A stretch of DNA of 64,000 bases from Mixta theicola (GCF_002895925.1 NZ_NWUO01000002.1:1-64000); one strand, 5' to 3'; positions 8,995 to 17,602 are shown, counted from the stretch's first letter. Program-made: numbers and translations. The notes: generated by a model not told the origin, from the sequence alone.

Positions 8995-9504
8995 TTAAAC
9001 GAGGCCGATGTTTTTGCGGTGCTGCTCCAGCCGGTCGGTGCCGTTTACCTTCTCAATCATGTTCACGGTATCGATCTCGATCAGCTCTTTACCGTTCCAG
9101 GTGAGTTTGTAATACGTGCATTTGGTGGTGATTTTGGTTTCGGTGTCCTCGCCCTGTTTGGCTTCACCAAAATCAAACTGCTGATGCTTGCCGCGCATCT
9201 CCACCTCAACGGCCACCGTCTCGGCGGTGTCATCCCGCTGGTATGAACCGGCGAAGCGCAGCGGCACGTCACCGGCTCCCCACTGCGTCAGCACCAGGTC
9301 ATCAATGCCACCAATCGTCCATTCCAGATCGAGGGCATCATCTTCCAGACCGTTATCAATATGCGCGGCGCCATTCATGCCGCCGCCCCGGAACGGGTCC
9401 AGTTTGCGGGCGAGCTTCGGCAGAGTGAGCGAGGTCACAACGCCCTGATAGCTGTTTGCATCGTTGAAGAGATTCAGGTACTTCAGTTTCTTTGGCAGTG
9501 CCAT
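8995..9504 (-). CDS. FII: Major tail tube protein gpFII
   Basis: A 169-residue tube protein (P2 FII is 172). It starts MALPKKLKYLNLFNDANSYQ, the conserved beginning of this family, and has the NGAAHIDNGLEDDALDLEW segment near residue 45. It polymerises into the inner tube of the contractile tail. It lies directly downstream of the sheath gene FI with 12 bases between them. Confidence 0.93.
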   Translation of the reverse strand: MALPKKLKYLNLFNDANSYQGVVTSLTLPKLARKLDPFRGGGMNGAAHIDNGLEDDALDLEWTIGGIDDLVLTQWGAGDVPLRFAGSYQRDDTAETVAVEVEMRGKHQQFDFGEAKQGEDTETKITTKCTYYKLTWNGKELIEIDTVNMIEKVNGTDRLEQHRKNIGLV

Positions 9505-9516
9505 GAGTCAGGCTCC

Positions 9517-10686
9517 TTAGCTGTTAACGGCGGCAGCGAAGTTCACCAGATAGCTGTCGGTGATGCGCTGGCGCAGGGTGAGGTCTTCCAGCGGCGGCAC
9601 TGGCGTGTAGTCATAGTCAATAAAGAGCTTGCCCGCTTTCAGGGTGTCCTTATCGTTGGCGGTATCGTCATACCAGCAGCTGCCGCCGATCAGGTAGCCT
9701 GCAGTCACCATTTCGCGCAGCTTGGCGTTGATGCCCGCGATAATGTCTTTCACAAGCGTTGGCGTCATCGGCTTGTCGCTTGCCCACATGTGCGCCTCTG
9801 CCATCGTGTCAGCGATAACCTGCGCGGTGCGGGTGTAGTTTTCAAAGGCAAACAGCGGGTCATCACTGCAGGTGCGGTTACCCCAGAAACGGAAACCGTC
9901 TTTGCGGATAAGCGTGGTGACTTCGGCCTGATTCAGCAGGTCAGCATCAGTACCCACCTGCTGCAGATCCCAGAACACTGATGCCGAGATGCCGGTCACG
10001 CCATTAACGCCGACGTTGGACAGGGTTTTGTGCCAGCCGGTGTCATTGTCGATTTTGGCGCGCAGGCCAAGTGCGCGGGCGGTTGCCCAGGCGGTTTCCG
10101 ATGCGTTGGCTGTGGTATTCCAGGCAACGAAATCAGGCCAGATAACCATCAGCTCGCGCTGGCTGAAGTTCTCACGATAGAGCATGGCTTCAGAGATGGT
10201 TTTGCAGCCGTAAGCGGTGACGTAACCAAAGGCGCGAAGCTGCTGACAGATGGAGGCCAGCGCCGTCGCCACTTCCAGATTATCCAGCCCCGGCACGCCG
10301 AGAATGCGCGGCTTAACGGCCAGTTCAGTCTGCGCGCTGAGCAGCGCTTTCATGCCAGTGTACTGCCCGTTCTCATCGGTGGTGCCGATGATGTTGGAGG
10401 TGGTTTCCGCTTCGGTTTCACCTTCAGCCACGCGCACCACAACCGTAACCGGCTTGGCCTGATCGGCAATTGCCTGCAGGGCGGCAGCGAGCGTACCTTT
10501 TACGCCAGCCTTGCCAATAGCAGAAAGCACGTTAGTGATGAGTACCGGCTTGTTCAGAGGGAAAGCAGTCGCATCGGCATCTTCGGCGGTGCAGACCATA
10601 CCGACGATTGCCGTTGATACGGTAGAGATGGTGCGCGTGCCGTCGTTGATTTCGACGACGCGGACACCGTGATGATAATCAGCCAT
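9517..10686 (-). CDS. FI: Major tail sheath protein gpFI
   Basis: A 389-residue contractile sheath protein (P2 FI is 396). The N-terminus [20 protein letters not shown] and the C-terminal [19 protein letters not shown] are typical of P2-type sheaths. The middle contains the [16 protein letters not shown] stretch. It is the first gene of the tail operon FI-FII-E-T-U-D. A promoter should lie in 10687-10760, but I found no perfect TGT-N12-ACA Ogr site there. Confidence 0.94.
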   Translation of the reverse strand: MADYHHGVRVVEINDGTRTISTVSTAIVGMVCTAEDADATAFPLNKPVLITNVLSAIGKAGVKGTLAAALQAIADQAKPVTVVVRVAEGETEAETTSNIIGTTDENGQYTGMKALLSAQTELAVKPRILGVPGLDNLEVATALASICQQLRAFGYVTAYGCKTISEAMLYRENFSQRELMVIWPDFVAWNTTANASETAWATARALGLRAKIDNDTGWHKTLSNVGVNGVTGISASVFWDLQQVGTDADLLNQAEVTTLIRKDGFRFWGNRTCSDDPLFAFENYTRTAQVIADTMAEAHMWASDKPMTPTLVKDIIAGINAKLREMVTAGYLIGGSCWYDDTANDKDTLKAGKLFIDYDYTPVPPLEDLTLRQRITDSYLVNFAAAVNS

Positions 10687-10750
10687 CAGTGAGACACTCC
10701 GTTATAAGGGTGCGCTCAGATTGTCACCCTGAACGGGCTGATGCATGCCA

Positions 10751-11347
10751 TCAAAGTTTGCTGGTCCCTGACAGGACAGAATCACGCAACTGATGCTGTT
10801 TTGCCGCAGGGATATAGCGATAAAGCGTTTTAACTGATACCTCAAGCACCAGGGAAATCTGATGCAGCGTGGCTCCATGCGCCAGCATTCTTTCAGCGCG
10901 CCCGATAACATCCGGTGTCATTATTCGCCGTCTTCCTCCCGTGCGGCCTTTTTCACGCGCTGCTGCCAGTCCGGCACGGGTACGCTCCACGATCAGCTCG
11001 CGTTCCATCTCAGCAAGCGCCCCCATAACATGGAAGAAGAAACGCCCCATCGCGGTGCTGGTATCAATGCTGTCTGTCAGGCTGCGAAAATTAACCCCGC
11101 GCTCGCGCAGCTCCTCTGTCAGCATAACCAGGTGGCGCATGCTCCGGCCAAGCCTGTCCAGCTTCCAGACCACAAGCGTATCCCCGGCCTGCAGGCGGCG
11201 CAGCGCCTTTTTCAGTCCCGGGCGTTCGCTGGTTTTACCGCTGATTTTGTCTTCAAAAATCAGCTCACATTCTGCACTTATTAGTGCGTTACGCTGTAAA
11301 TCCGTATTCTGGTCATTTGTTGATACCCGTACATAACCGATAAGCAT
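10751..11347 (-). CDS. Serine DNA invertase (Gin/Hin/Cin family)
   Basis: A 198-residue small serine recombinase. The N-terminal catalytic domain has [14 protein letters not shown] (nucleophilic Ser of RVS), then [16 protein letters not shown]. The E-helix follows, and the C-terminal HTH ([17 protein letters not shown]) binds the crossover site. The length and C-terminal HTH match DNA invertases of Mu, P1 and Salmonella. Its start lies 64 bases from one end of a 1.3-kb segment with 28-bp identical inverted repeats. It occupies the slot near FI that holds Z/fun in P2. It should flip that segment and so change the tail-fibre tip; Fis dependence is expected from the family but its enhancer was not located. 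Confidence 0.9.
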   Translation of the reverse strand: MLIGYVRVSTNDQNTDLQRNALISAECELIFEDKISGKTSERPGLKKALRRLQAGDTLVVWKLDRLGRSMRHLVMLTEELRERGVNFRSLTDSIDTSTAMGRFFFHVMGALAEMERELIVERTRAGLAAAREKGRTGGRRRIMTPDVIGRAERMLAHGATLHQISLVLEVSVKTLYRYIPAAKQHQLRDSVLSGTSKL

Positions 11348-11410
11348 ATTTTTCCCCGCTAAAAAAGGCGAAGTTTGCCAGCCCGGCGCTTTTCAGGGCC
11401 AGGCTTTTCC

Positions 11411-11438
11411 TTCTCAAAAACCTCGGTTTGGGCGAAGC
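11411..11438 (+). repeat. Invertase crossover site, left copy
   Basis: Starts TTCTCAAAAACCTCGGTTTG and continues GGCGAAGC. The core AAACC-TC-GGTTT is the palindrome shared by gix, cix and hix sites, here with the TC central dinucleotide as I recall it for gix. In frame it encodes LKNLGLGEA, so crossing over preserves the fibre reading frame. Confidence 0.85.
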
Positions 11439-11775
11439 AGCGAAACGGGACGTGGGAACTGAGGCTAACCAGTTACCGGACATGAACAGCTTTGGCCGCA
11501 GCCTCGCCAATAACGGCTACCAGAAGCTGCCCGGAGGGTTGATTATTCAGTGGGGCTATACCGCTACGGGTCCAACCGGCAATACGGTAACACTACCCGT
11601 TGCTTTCAATAGCTGGATTGCCGGATGCGCAGGCAATGAAGCAGGCGATGACACCTCAATAAAGGTAGTGGCAATCATCCCTAAATCGCTGTCAACACTG
11701 AAAATTTCAGGTCGTATCGTGGGGGGTAATACGCTTGCCAATACCGTCGTTCGCTGGATTGCTATCGGATACTAA
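11411..11775 (+). CDS. Silent alternative C-terminus of the tail fibre (no start)
   Basis: An open frame entering through the crossover site (LKNLGLGEA) and continuing [20 protein letters not shown] to WIAIGY. It contains [18 protein letters not shown], a typical collar-type fibre tip motif, and no usable start codon or ribosome site. It would be expressed only after inversion, fused to residues ~1-208 of gpH. Its tip sequence differs completely from the current gpH end, so the receptor range should differ. Confidence 0.85.
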
Positions 11776-11779
11776 TACT

Positions 11780-12178
11780 ATGAAAACTTTCTATTCGCAG
11801 TCTGTACCGGGCTTTTACGTGGAAGGCATTTCTAACCTGCCTGAAGACGCTAAGGAGATCAGTGAAACCCTCTGGCAGCAACTGCTTGAGGGGCAGTCAG
11901 CCGGAAAAATTATCGACTTTACCAGCAAACCGCCAGCGCTTAGTGAGTATGTCAGAACACCTGAAGATTATATGACTGAGGCAACGGCGCAAAAAACCGC
12001 CTTACGGCTGGAAGCTGATAATAAAATTGCTCCTCTTGATGATGCCATTGCGCTGGGCATCGCCACAGATGAAGAAAGGGCCAGTTACGATAAGTGGCGT
12101 AAGTATCGGGTACTGCTGAATCGCGTGGATATTTCTGCGGCACCCGATATTACCTGGCCTATCTCCCCTGTTCAGTAA
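11780..12178 (+). CDS. Tail fibre assembly protein for the silent fibre tip
   Basis: A 132-residue Tfa-type chaperone. It starts MKTFYSQSVPGFYVEGISNL, has GIATDEERASYDKWRKYRVL in the middle, and ends DITWPISPVQ. It lies 4 bases after the silent fibre end and would be co-transcribed with it after inversion. It overlaps the 3' end of the convergent short Tfa gene by 20 bases. The ATG at 11780 is chosen over an upstream in-frame start that lies within the fibre frame. Confidence 0.85.
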   Translation: MKTFYSQSVPGFYVEGISNLPEDAKEISETLWQQLLEGQSAGKIIDFTSKPPALSEYVRTPEDYMTEATAQKTALRLEADNKIAPLDDAIALGIATDEERASYDKWRKYRVLLNRVDISAAPDITWPISPVQ

Positions 12179-12344
12179 TATGTGTTAAAACTGGCTCGCC
12201 GTTCTCATTAGCTGCGAGCCTCATTCCCTCCGGGATCTCGTGCGCAGTGAAAAACCAGTTATCATCAGGGAGTTTAGTTGCGCCAGTCATATCATGAACG
12301 CCCGGTAATACCTCTGTTAGTGAGACTGAATTAAAATATCGCAC
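12159..12344 (-). CDS. Short tail fibre assembly protein for the active fibre
   Basis: Sixty-one residues read from a GTG at 12344, preceded by AAGGAGATTATT, a strong ribosome site. The product (MRYFNSVSLTEVLPGVHDMT and on to GEPVLTHITEQGR) matches only the N-terminal domain of Tfa proteins; the C-terminal half is absent. It may work as a minimal chaperone, or it may be a truncated relic created when the two versions were joined end to end. It lies directly downstream of gpH. Confidence 0.75.
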   Translation of the reverse strand: MRYFNSVSLTEVLPGVHDMTGATKLPDDNWFFTAHEIPEGMRLAANENGEPVLTHITEQGR

Positions 12345-12354
12345 AATAATCTCC

Positions 12355-13305
12355 TTAATTCGGTGGGCTGTAGAGGTGCCATGAAAAGCCATTACTTGAT
12401 GGGTCGCCGTTTGCCATCTGGCAGCGAGCCTTGAATCCGGTAGTGGTCACTGTATCGTCCAGGATCATCGAAACATGTAGCCGTTGAGCTGATGAACCTG
12501 CATCACTGGAAAGCCTTTCGACAACCGTTATATAACGAACAAGTTTTGGTATGGATATCGGGAAAACAACCGTTGCCAGCCCGCTGGTAATCGACGGGTT
12601 GTGGCCATACATTTCGATAGCGCCATCCGACCAGATACTCCAGACACCATTGACATTACTTCCCCGACTGGTCACATATTTCGCTTCGCCCAAACCGAGG
12701 TTTTTGAGAACGTCCGCGACGTTCCCGGCCTCTTTAATTTCAGCCAGAGCATTGGCGATCTGGAGATACTGTTTATGGGGATTAGCTGCAGCAACGTGGT
12801 CTGCCATCAGCTTATCGGCATAGGCTTTAACCTCAATCACAGCGTTATCCACATACTGCCGCGTTGCCAGTACCACTGACGGGTCAATCTTCAGCGTCAC
12901 GGCCTCCGTACTGTTGACGATAAGGATCATGCGCACGGTCTGCGTGCGCCCGCTGCCCTCCTGCAACTGAGGCTTGTAGGTTTCCGCACAGTTGGCAACG
13001 GCAATCATCACGCCGTCAGCATCAAACAGGCCAATCTCGCGTATCCAGAAACCGCCGTCAGTTTCCGGGATAATCTGTTCAGCAATAATCTGGCTGCTGT
13101 TGGAGGCGTCAATACTCAGCTGATTCAGCGAGGCGCGGCGCTGCTCATTAATCAGCTTCGTCTGGCTGGCATTGGGTGTGGGTAACACGCCGCCGCCGTC
13201 ACCAACCGCCATCTGCGTGATCTGCAGTTTAGTGCCGAGGGCGGCGGCATTTGCCAGCTTCGCTGCGCCGGGATTGGTCAGCAGCGCATAATATTTTACG
13301 GTCAT
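12355..13305 (-). CDS. H: Tail fibre protein gpH
   Basis: A 316-residue tail fibre, much shorter than P2 gpH (669). The N-terminal ~170 residues (MTVKYYALLTNPGAAKLANA, DGGFWIREIGLFDADG) form the baseplate-attachment domain. A short linker with ANPHKQYLQIANALAEIKE follows, then the crossover-encoded LKNLGLGEA at residues ~200-208. The last ~108 residues are the current receptor-binding tip. The short shaft may be natural for this phage group. It follows gpI with overlapping ends. Confidence 0.9.
   Translation of the reverse strand: MTVKYYALLTNPGAAKLANAAALGTKLQITQMAVGDGGGVLPTPNASQTKLINEQRRASLNQLSIDASNSSQIIAEQIIPETDGGFWIREIGLFDADGVMIAVANCAETYKPQLQEGSGRTQTVRMILIVNSTEAVTLKIDPSVVLATRQYVDNAVIEVKAYADKLMADHVAAANPHKQYLQIANALAEIKEAGNVADVLKNLGLGEAKYVTSRGSNVNGVWSIWSDGAIEMYGHNPSITSGLATVVFPISIPKLVRYITVVERLSSDAGSSAQRLHVSMILDDTVTTTGFKARCQMANGDPSSNGFSWHLYSPPN
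12683..12710 (-). repeat. Invertase crossover site, right copy
   Basis: Exact inverted copy of 11411-11438, lying within gpH at codons ~199-208. Flanks diverge immediately on both sides, which defines the repeat as 28 bp. Confidence 0.85.
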
Positions 13306-13910
13306 GCGTTCACTCTCAGGTTATCAATAATGTGAACCGCCGCGCCGGAATAACCCGGCCCGCTGACGGTGATGGTTTCAGAAAGATAGGGGTAAACGGT
13401 CAGCTCATCGCCGGTGTAACAGGCCGCCGCGACGGGAAGCGCCCCGGTGGCGTCAAGGTTGATAGACAGGCCGATCAGATGGCGGCTGCAGGGCTTCGCG
13501 TCTGCAATCATCCTTTCCAGCTCGTTATACATTTCCCCGGTGATGCCGGTATCCAGTACCCCCACATCAAGCCGGAACGTGCCTGGCTCCTCGTTTGTCT
13601 GCCACCACTCCACAATGCGGATGAGATAGCCCAGCGGTTCAACCACGCGGCGCAGCGATCCGATGGTGCCTTTGTGGCGGTGAACGTATTCCGAGGCGGC
13701 AACCACGCTGCGCTTGGTGGATTCGGACCAGCTCTGATCCCAGCGGTCCACGGACCACGCCCAGGCCAGATAGGGCAGCAGCGGCAGGGGGCAGGTCTGC
13801 GCGTTCCACAGCCTGCGCAGCGGTACGGGGATTTCCTCAATCAGGGCGCAGGCTTCAGCCGCCGCCACCTCCAGCGCCGACGAGCCAACCGGCAGCAGGC
13901 GATCACTCAT
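13302..13910 (-). CDS. I: Baseplate/tail protein gpI
   Basis: A 202-residue member of the P2 gpI family (P2 gpI is 176). It begins MSDRLLPVGSSALEVAAAEA and has LPYLAWAWSVDRWDQSWSES near residue 45, a typical signature. It is a baseplate component between J and the fibre. It overlaps J and H by a few bases at each end, in a tightly coupled late operon V-W-J-I-H. Confidence 0.92.
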   Translation of the reverse strand: MSDRLLPVGSSALEVAAAEACALIEEIPVPLRRLWNAQTCPLPLLPYLAWAWSVDRWDQSWSESTKRSVVAASEYVHRHKGTIGSLRRVVEPLGYLIRIVEWWQTNEEPGTFRLDVGVLDTGITGEMYNELERMIADAKPCSRHLIGLSINLDATGALPVAAACYTGDELTVYPYLSETITVSGPGYSGAAVHIIDNLRVNA

Positions 13911-14811
13911 CTGAACCCCCGACGTTAATCACGTAACCGGTGCAGTACGCGGCCTGGGTTTTGTCGAGCACCACGTCATCTGCAGGCGCAGCCAGCTCAA
14001 CGCGCTGCACGCCCTCAACATGCAACGCGGCATACAGCGCAGACTTGCGGATATCCCGCCCGAGCCGCACCTGCGCCGTGACAAAAGCGGCAAGCTTCGC
14101 TTCGGCAGCGGCGCGAATGGGTTCGCTCTCCGGCCCCGGATAGAGATAAAGAGTGGCATCAATGTTGTATTCAACGATTTCAGCCGACTGCACCCGCACC
14201 CGGTCAGCAACCGGGCGCACGTCTTCATCGTTCAGCGCCTTATCAACAATGGCGAGCAGGTCATCATCCGCTGTGCCGGTGTTCTCGCGTGAAAGAATGG
14301 TGATCGTTACGTTGGCCGGTGACGGGCTGATAGTCGAGGCATCAGCCACGCGTCCGTCGGCGCTTTTCGCGTGATACTCGTAAGCACCGGTCGGCCCGGC
14401 CACGCTCATCCCTTCAAAGGCTTCCGGGATACGCATGCGAAAATCATCGTCGCTTTCCAGAACCGCCGCTGTTGGCGGGATTGTGGTGTCATCTGCCGGA
14501 GTCAGTATCAGTCGCTCAACGTCATTGTTGGCCCCGAGCTGATCAAGGTCAGCCCCCGTTGAGTAAGCCACCATGACCGCCCGGGCGGCTTCGTTTACCC
14601 GCTGGCGCAGGATGACCTCGCGATAAGCGTTCTCTTCCAGCAGCTTCACGATCGGTTCAGATTCAAGCGTGAGCGTGCGGGCAATGGCCTCCTGTTTGTC
14701 AGCAGGATAAAGAGAAATCAGCGTGCTCTTGCGCTCAGCCAGCAGGGTTTCATAGTCCAGCTTCTCAACGATATCCGGCGCGGGTAACTGGCTCAGGTCG
14801 ATTGAAGGCAT
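13903..14811 (-). CDS. J: Baseplate assembly protein gpJ
   Basis: A 302-residue protein equal in length to P2 gpJ (302) and related to the T4 gp6/Mu gp47 wedge family. Motifs include MPSIDLSQLPAPDIVEKLDY at the start, AYSTGADLDQLGANNDVERL near residue 85, and the IRKSALYAALHVEGVQRVEL segment near the end. It builds the baseplate edge. It lies between W and I in standard order. Confidence 0.93.
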   Translation of the reverse strand: MPSIDLSQLPAPDIVEKLDYETLLAERKSTLISLYPADKQEAIARTLTLESEPIVKLLEENAYREVILRQRVNEAARAVMVAYSTGADLDQLGANNDVERLILTPADDTTIPPTAAVLESDDDFRMRIPEAFEGMSVAGPTGAYEYHAKSADGRVADASTISPSPANVTITILSRENTGTADDDLLAIVDKALNDEDVRPVADRVRVQSAEIVEYNIDATLYLYPGPESEPIRAAAEAKLAAFVTAQVRLGRDIRKSALYAALHVEGVQRVELAAPADDVVLDKTQAAYCTGYVINVGGSDE

Positions 14812-14814
14812 AAT

Positions 14815-15165
14815 TCAGCTCACTGGAATGGAGAGGTTAAAGTTGCCTGACGTGCCGGTGCGGTTGCCGGTAATATCAACCGTCATCTTGCCGTCAAAGG
14901 TGGATTCATAACTGATTGCGGTCAGTTCAATACGCGGCTCCCACTGCAACAGCGCCATATAGCAGGCAGACATTATCTGCAGGCGCAGCGCAGGATTATT
15001 GGGCTGGTCAGTCAGTGCGGATAAAAGCGAGCCATAGGTGCGCCGCATCACCCTTGAGCCAACCGGCGTGGTGAGAATGTCACGTACCGACTGGCTGATG
15101 TGCGCCAGGTCATCAACGCTTTCGCCGGTATCGCGCTGCATGCCGGTATAGGTTGCGCGGCTCAT
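14815..15165 (-). CDS. W: Baseplate wedge protein gpW
   Basis: A 116-residue gp25-like lysozyme-fold baseplate protein, close to P2 gpW (115). It has MSRATYTGMQRDTGESVDDL at the start and GSRVMRRTYGSLLSALTDQ in the middle, the conserved gp25/GPW signature. It overlaps V by 4 bases and precedes J by 3 bases. Confidence 0.93.
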   Translation of the reverse strand: MSRATYTGMQRDTGESVDDLAHISQSVRDILTTPVGSRVMRRTYGSLLSALTDQPNNPALRLQIMSACYMALLQWEPRIELTAISYESTFDGKMTVDITGNRTGTSGNFNLSIPVS

Positions 15166-15800
15166 TTGGTACCCACCGTTCTGTCACCACCACGCTGCAC
15201 GCTGCCATGCGTGTGATCGCTGACGATAACGCCGTTAGAGCTGAAGTTACCGCCAGTGTGTTCAACGCTGCCGGTCATCCTGCCGCCTTTAGTAACCTCA
15301 AGCGTTGCGGTTTTTAAGAGGTTGGTGCATTCAACTTCAGGCGAGTCCAGGGTGATTTTTTCACTGGCGGTAACCAGCACAACTTTTGTCGTCACGCTGA
15401 CCGATTCAGCCGCCTGTACCGTGGCGGTTTTCATGCCCGTTGCGGTGAGAGCGCCGGTTTCCGGCTCGTACTCAATCACCGCGCCGTCAGGGAAACTGAT
15501 GTGAATGGCGTCCGCTGAGGCTGAGGGCGCCGGGTTGTCATCGGAAAAAATGCCGGGCAGCACAAACGCGGAATCCAGCTCGCCGCCAAGCGAGAGGATC
15601 AGCACCTGCTCACCCTCTGACGGGGCATGCCAGCGCTTTACCCGTCCAGCGCTTGAGGTCAGCCAGTTGAGCCAGTCGGTTTCATTTGCCCCGGTCTGCA
15701 CGCGACAAAGCCCGCCATCTAAATCAACGGCGGTCACGGTTCCGATTCGGATCAGGTTGCGCAGCAGGCGCAGGATTTCTGCAATATTTTCACTGTTCAT
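15162..15800 (-). CDS. V: Baseplate spike protein gpV
   Basis: A 212-residue central spike that punctures the outer membrane (P2 gpV is 211). The N-terminal OB-fold region has GEQVLILSLGGELDSAFVLP and the ISFPDGAVIEYEPETGALTA stretch. Beta-helix repeats follow, and the C-terminus has HTGGNFSSNGVIVSDHTHGS. The final H-x-H is the metal-binding tip motif of such spikes. It is the first gene of the V-W-J-I-H operon. An Ogr-type site lies at 15846-15863, and the two-gene moron lies just beyond it on the opposite strand. Start 15800 or 15803 cannot be separated. Confidence 0.92.
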   Translation of the reverse strand: MNSENIAEILRLLRNLIRIGTVTAVDLDGGLCRVQTGANETDWLNWLTSSAGRVKRWHAPSEGEQVLILSLGGELDSAFVLPGIFSDDNPAPSASADAIHISFPDGAVIEYEPETGALTATGMKTATVQAAESVSVTTKVVLVTASEKITLDSPEVECTNLLKTATLEVTKGGRMTGSVEHTGGNFSSNGVIVSDHTHGSVQRGGDRTVGTK

Positions 15801-15845
15801 CACATTATGATGACTTGAAATTGGCTACGCATTACAGTGAAATGA

Positions 15846-15863
15846 TGTTGCTGGCACACTACA
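15846..15863 (-). promoter_or_regulatory. Ogr activator site of the V late promoter (TGT-N12-ACA)
   Basis: Read on the minus strand: TGTAGTGTGCCAGCAACA, a perfect TGT-N12-ACA dyad. A possible -10 (CATAAT) lies about 45 bases downstream near 15808. That places the dyad centre near -55 of a start around 15800, as in P2 late promoters. Confidence 0.7.
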
Positions 15864-15923
15864 CAACCTTTCCTCTGAAATGCTTTTAAGAGTACTTTCG
15901 TCAACAATTGAAGGCTTAATAAA

Positions 15924-16382
15924 ATGAAAATTGAAATGAAACCCTGCGAGTTGCCTATTGATAAAGACGCAGTGCAAAGTGTGCTCATTATCCCAGATAC
16001 ATTTTGGCACTCATTAGAAGATTCAGCTTATACTTCAACTGCGCTAAGTTTTCACAAAGAACTAAAAAATACCTTGCCAGTTGAATTTTTGACCCCGCCC
16101 AAAGCTTTAATCGAGCAAAGAAGTAGTGAATGGTTTGGTCCAATTCTCTATTTAGCTGCAAACATAGTCCAAAACAATCCTGACATATTTGACTTAATAA
16201 TTGATGCCGTTAAGATTTGTGCAACTAGAATAACAAAAAAAGATGAAACTGCATTAGTGCGCTTGAGGATTATTTGCGAGGAATACAACGACACAAAGAA
16301 AACAGAGTTAAGTTATGAGGGGGGAGTGGAAGGTTTAAAAGAAATCAAGTCAGTCCTAAAAGGAGTAATCAATGGGAAGTAA
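15924..16382 (+). CDS. Unrecognised AT-rich moron protein 1 (152 aa)
   Basis: A 152-residue protein of unknown function, encoded opposite to the surrounding late genes and much more AT-rich. Residues ~70-100 (WFGPILYLAANIVQNNPDIF then DLIIDAV) are hydrophobic and could form one membrane helix. The C-terminal ~40 residues (VRLRIICEEYNDTKKTELSY, GLKEIKSVLKGV) look like a small beta-strand plus helix domain. It overlaps the next gene by 11 bases, so the two are probably translated together. Such isolated low-GC pairs in late-gene gaps of P2-like prophages are often host-benefit or anti-phage cargo; that is an inference. Confidence 0.7.
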   Translation: MKIEMKPCELPIDKDAVQSVLIIPDTFWHSLEDSAYTSTALSFHKELKNTLPVEFLTPPKALIEQRSSEWFGPILYLAANIVQNNPDIFDLIIDAVKICATRITKKDETALVRLRIICEEYNDTKKTELSYEGGVEGLKEIKSVLKGVINGK

Positions 16383-17133
16383 AAAAGTTAACTTAGATGA
16401 TATTGAGTTGGAAGTTGCGGAACTGTCTAAGGACGCCTTTACTGATTTGCAGATCACTACATCGAAAATAATTGTGAGGAGATGGATTGACGCTTTAACT
16501 TTTTCAATTGGAGGCATCAAACAATATAAGCAACAAGCCATCGAAAGAGGGTATGGTCATGGAGCTGACAAAATTCTTTATTTCCAATGCGTCCTTTCCT
16601 CATTGCTTTCTTTATATAAAGTTGTTTTGTATTTAAAAGAAGAAGATAACCATAAAGCATGGGCTTCATTGATTGATGCAGAAGATTACCTTAAAGTATG
16701 CACAAGCTTTATGAAGAAATATCCGCCGATAAATGAGGATGAAAGTCACGGGTTGGATGGGCTTTACATGACAACAGAAAATTTTGCAAACCTTCTATTC
16801 CCTAAGCATGCTTTGTTTAACAGTCCTGGGATGATTGAAAGCATTGGAGTTTGTTCAGTCTGCTCATTGTCATTCATTTTGTGTGAGCATGTTGAAGAGT
16901 GCATTTATGATGGTATATATTGCCAAAGGGTTGATAGGGAGATTTTAGAGGTTAACCATATGGCATTGGTGGAGTTTCCACGCGACAGAAGATGCATCAT
17001 AAATACACGCCACGATAAAGATGGATATATGATCGATGTATTCAGCCGCGAAAGGGTAGAGGGGCAAGACGCCCCAGCCCCTGATAAATACCAGTCGGTT
17101 GTGCTTAATATAAAAGGTATAGATGTGAATTGA
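16372..17133 (+). CDS. Unrecognised AT-rich moron protein 2 with Cys/His cluster (253 aa)
   Basis: A 253-residue protein, second gene of a two-gene unit. The first ~150 residues are mostly helical, with a hydrophobic stretch ILYFQCVLSSLLSLYKVVLY. Near residue 160 a cysteine-rich motif, CSVCSLSFILCEHVEECIYD followed by GIYC, has the C-x2-C-x6-C-x-H spacing seen in small zinc-binding turns. The last ~65 residues contain the basic FPRDRRCIINTRHDKDGY. ATG at 16372 overlaps gene 1 and follows AAAGGAGTAATCA. I know no family name. Low GC and opposite orientation mark it as acquired cargo. Confidence 0.7.
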   Translation: MGSKKVNLDDIELEVAELSKDAFTDLQITTSKIIVRRWIDALTFSIGGIKQYKQQAIERGYGHGADKILYFQCVLSSLLSLYKVVLYLKEEDNHKAWASLIDAEDYLKVCTSFMKKYPPINEDESHGLDGLYMTTENFANLLFPKHALFNSPGMIESIGVCSVCSLSFILCEHVEECIYDGIYCQRVDREILEVNHMALVEFPRDRRCIINTRHDKDGYMIDVFSRERVEGQDAPAPDKYQSVVLNIKGIDVN

Positions 17134-17143
17134 TCACTACAAA

Positions 17144-17602
17144 TTAATTGCCCAGGTGGGCAATCACTTCGCGCTCAATCATTTCAATATCGGCCTCACT
17201 GAAACCCAGAAGCGGGCGGGCCTCATACTGCACCTCTTTGCCGCCCCGGCTTGCCCGATCCCGCAGCCCGTAATGATGCACGCGGGCCATGCGCTGCACG
17301 TTCCCGGTAAACTGCACGGCGGCATCATCGCTGTTGCCTTTCGCCTTGAGGTATTTTGCGGTACGGAGTTTCGCGAACATCTCACGCTTTACCCGGCCCT
17401 TTTTGCCGCGCAGGGGCTGCCGCTTGCGGGGTTTGAACGGGGTGCCGTCCGGTGCCTGCTGGCGTTTGATGTTCTGCTGCTGACTGGCACGCAGGCGTTT
17501 CGCAATGGCAGCGGCCATCTGTTTACGCGACTGCGGGGAGAGGTTGTTAATGAGTGCCGACAGGCGGTCATCAAAAGCTTGCAGCCCGTCCATCACAGCC
17601 AC
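17144..17602 (-). CDS. S: Tail completion protein gpS
   Basis: A 152-residue P2 gpS homologue (150 in P2) needed for tail completion. It begins MAVMDGLQAFDDRLSALINN and ends ADIEMIEREVIAHLGN; the basic middle (KPRKRQPLRGKKGRVKREMF) is conserved. It overlaps R by 10 bases. In P2, V follows S closely; here a 1.3-kb cargo insert separates them. Confidence 0.92.
   Translation of the reverse strand: MAVMDGLQAFDDRLSALINNLSPQSRKQMAAAIAKRLRASQQQNIKRQQAPDGTPFKPRKRQPLRGKKGRVKREMFAKLRTAKYLKAKGNSDDAAVQFTGNVQRMARVHHYGLRDRASRGGKEVQYEARPLLGFSEADIEMIEREVIAHLGN

Larger units (their letters stand above)
11411..12710. mobile_element. Invertible tail-fibre segment
   Basis: A 1.3-kb segment bounded by two identical 28-bp inverted repeats (11411-11438 and 12683-12710). 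It holds two alternative fibre C-termini with two assembly genes pointing towards each other. In the present orientation gpH (minus strand) ends with the KYVTSRGSNVNG version. Inversion would join its N-terminal 200 residues to the [11 protein letters not shown] version at 11439-11775. The invertase gene lies just outside. The structure is read from sequence; switching itself is inferred. Confidence 0.88.

Noticed and set aside
6073..11336. Many long plus-strand frames opposite the phage tail genes
   Set aside because: They are shadows of D, U, T, FI, FII and the invertase; GC-rich codon bias opens antisense frames, and none has family similarity.
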